DNA of 64,000 nt. Source: Leifsonia tongyongensis. GTDB lineage: Bacteria; Actinomycetota; Actinomycetes; Actinomycetales; Microbacteriaceae. Below are positions 62,445 through 64,000 of the stretch, piece by piece. The stretch covers positions 768,001 to 832,000 of the forward strand of contig NZ_JAAGWY010000002.1 in assembly GCF_010686705.1 (NCBI RefSeq). Reading direction: 5' to 3'. The notes under the pieces are model-generated. The model made no database searches. It was not told where the DNA came from and worked only from the letters and a program-made list of their open reading frames with translations. Positions within the stretch are counted from its first letter, which is position 1. Each line of letters opens with the position of its first letter. Position numbers and translations under genes: made by a program.

Positions 62445-64000
62445 GGTGTATCTCCTGGTTTCTCGGGCCCCGGCCGTCGCCGGTCGGGGTGGTGGTGTCC
62501 GCCGGCGGCGTGCCGGCCTTCTGACCGTGCTTCACGACGACGAACTGGCCCATCATTCCGGCGTCTTCGTGGGTGAGCAGGTGGCAGTGGTACATGTATG
62601 GAACGGTCCGGCTCGTGTAGTCGGTGAACCGCATGAGCAGGCGGAACTCGGTCTGCGGCGGCAGGTAGACGGTGTCCTTCCAGCCGGCGAGTTCAGGCGG
62701 CGGGGGCGATCCACCGATATTGGCGATCTGGAACTGCACGTCGTGCACATGGAAGCTGTGTGGTGCGTGCATCGAGTTGGTGACGACCCACTGCTCGAGG
62801 GTGCCGACTTCGACCGTCTCGTCGATCCGGCCCATGTCCATCTTCTGTTCGTTGATGCTGTGACCACTCAGGTCGAAGGTGCGGGTGACGGATGCCGCCC
62901 CCAGCGACCATCGTTCGAGCGGCGCCAGCACGGTTGGCATCGCGCCGAGCGGCCGCAGTGTTGCGCCGGCACGAAGCTGCAGCACATCGAGGGTGTCGTT
63001 GCCGGCGTTCATCCCGCTCGTGACGCCGTCCAGACCGAGGTCCGGCTTCGTCGAGCGGAGGCTGACCTTCTCGCCGGGGGTGAGCCGCACCAGCACTTCG
63101 GCGCGTTCCCCCGGCGACAGGCGGATGCCCCTGAGCGGAGCAGGCTTCGCCAGCAGTCCGCCATCCGACGCGATCATGTCGAACGTCCGGCCATCGCTGA
63201 AGCCGAAGTCGTACACCCGCGCCGGCGATGCGTTGAGCAGCCGGAGCCGCACCACGTCGGTGGTGACATCGAGATAGGGTCCGACGGTGCCGTTCACCAG
63301 GAGCGTGTCGCCGATCGCACCGATGAATCCCCGCGTGCTGTCGGTGAACTGGCCCTGGGCGTCGAAACGCTTGTCCTGCACGATCACCGGGATGTCGTCG
63401 ACGCCGTAGGTGCGCGGCAGGTTCAGCGCGGCCTCCTGCTGGTCGCGCAGGATCACCATGCCCGCCATTCCCATCATCACGTGCCTCTCGGTCTCGCCGT
63501 GCAGATGCGGGTGGTACCAGAGGGTCGCGGCCGGCTGGTCGATGCGCCAGTGGGGTGACCAGGTCTCGCCCGGGTCCACGACCTGGTGCGGTCCGCCGTC
63601 CATCGCCGCGGGAAGGTGCATCCCGTGCCAGTGCACAGTCGTGGCCTCGGCGAGGTCGTTCTTCACGTTGACGCGGAGCCGGTCCCCACGATTCGCGACG
63701 ATCGTCGGGCCGAGATAGGCGCCGTCGAAGCCCCAGGTCGTGGTCCTCCTGCCCGGCAGGAACGAACTGGTTCCAGCTTCTGCCGTGAGGCCGACGACCT
63801 TCTCACCTGTCGCATCCGTCTTCGCCACCGCGATCGGCGGGATCGCAAGCGGCCGATCGAAGGGGACCTTTCCGGCCGTGTCGATTGTTCCGCCGCCGAC
63901 GAGGCTGCAGGCGGCAAGACCACCCGCGATCGCGAGCGCAGATGCGGCTGCGATGGTCAGCGCGGCGAGCGTCGCTCGAGGGCGTCGGAGGCGGGATGGT
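62434..64000 (-). CDS. Multicopper oxidase lipoprotein (CueO/laccase-like), N-terminus outside the window
   Basis: At least 521 residues are visible; the start lies beyond the right edge. Near the visible start a signal helix and lipobox LAAC are seen. All four copper motifs are present: TVHWHGMHLP, WYHPHLHG, HAPHSFHVHDVQF and YHCHLLTHEDAGMMG, the last including the type 1 Cys and axial Met. Such enzymes oxidise cuprous ion or phenols with oxygen outside the cell. Co-translation with a two-component system suggests copper or stress sensing, which is an inference. The C-terminus ends in a Thr/Pro/Asp/His-rich tail. Confidence 0.93.
   Translation of the reverse strand, partial: PSRLRRPRATLAALTIAAASALAIAGGLAACSLVGGGTIDTAGKVPFDRPLAIPPIAVAKTDATGEKVVGLTAEAGTSSFLPGRRTTTWGFDGAYLGPTIVANRGDRLRVNVKNDLAEATTVHWHGMHLPAAMDGGPHQVVDPGETWSPHWRIDQPAATLWYHPHLHGETERHVMMGMAGMVILRDQQEAALNLPRTYGVDDIPVIVQDKRFDAQGQFTDSTRGFIGAIGDTLLVNGTVGPYLDVTTDVVRLRLLNASPARVYDFGFSDGRTFDMIASDGGLLAKPAPLRGIRLSPGERAEVLVRLTPGEKVSLRSTKPDLGLDGVTSGMNAGNDTLDVLQLRAGATLRPLGAMPTVLAPLERWSLGAASVTRTFDLSGHSINEQKMDMGRIDETVEVGTLEQWVVTNSMHAPHSFHVHDVQFQIANIGGSPPPPELAGWKDTVYLPPQTEFRLLMRFTDYTSRTVPYMYHCHLLTHEDAGMMGQFVVVKHGQKAGTPPADTTTPTGDGRGPRNQEIHHEH

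Overview
The window is one contiguous piece of chromosome from a high-GC actinobacterium. Codon choice is strongly G/C at third positions, many genes start with GTG, and the conserved blocks match those of Microbacteriaceae (a Leifsonia-like genus is my inference, not proven). These blocks are rplU-rpmA-obg-proB-proA-nadD-rsfS, ileS-folC-DUF4233-ndk, and tig/clpP1/clpP2/clpX. Most of the 64 kb is ordinary core chromosome with small accessory patches.

Layout. 1-5.9 kb: TetR regulator (cut by the window edge), App1-type phosphatase, AlkZ-like winged-helix protein, FUSC-type membrane protein, YceI protein and a GH3 lipoprotein. 5.9-12.3 kb: a carbohydrate-uptake operon (LacI regulator, GH13 alpha-glucosidase, solute-binding lipoprotein, two permeases; no ATPase in the window). 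12.4-16.9 kb: UbiA-type prenyltransferase, DHA2 exporter, two small membrane proteins and an LCP cell-wall ligase. 16.9-19.5 kb: an accessory patch at the 3' side of tRNA-Ala with an orphan anti-sigma-like/LamG protein and a degenerate copy of the tRNA end plus its terminator. 19.5-27.1 kb: the rplU-to-rsfS block. 27.2-37.1 kb: DUF4031 protein, RNase E/G, VKOR-like protein, a 92-bp tandem duplication behind ndk, and ndk-DUF4233-folC-ileS, with ileS behind a translational T-box. 37.1-43.3 kb: TetR/MHS transporter pair, valS and two paralogous acetyltransferases. 43.3-49.8 kb: MFS exporter with its ArsR-type regulator behind five phased 14-bp iterons, methyltransferase, M3 peptidase and a CLC/YfeO-like channel. 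49.8-56.2 kb: clpX-clpP2-clpP1 and tig, separated by a TetR/SDR pair and a truncated TPR gene. 56.2-58.7 kb: tRNA-Pro, tRNA-Gly and a lower-GC island with a two-gene DUF5343 / HEPN-Swt1 module. 58.7-64 kb: small membrane protein, DUF5995 protein, RraB-like protein, and a response regulator/histidine kinase/multicopper oxidase cluster.

Main points of interest. (1) The DUF5343-HEPN(Swt1) pair beside tRNA-Gly looks like an uncharacterised RNase-effector module, possibly defence or toxin-antitoxin. (2) Five TTTGCAA iterons in strict 14-bp phase precede an ArsR-type regulator and exporter. (3) At least ten genes have a -10-like hexamer exactly six bases before the start codon, which points to widespread leaderless transcription. 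(4) The T-box before ileS is the short actinobacterial type with the isoleucine specifier in a terminal loop. All family names rest on recognised motifs; no database search was possible.
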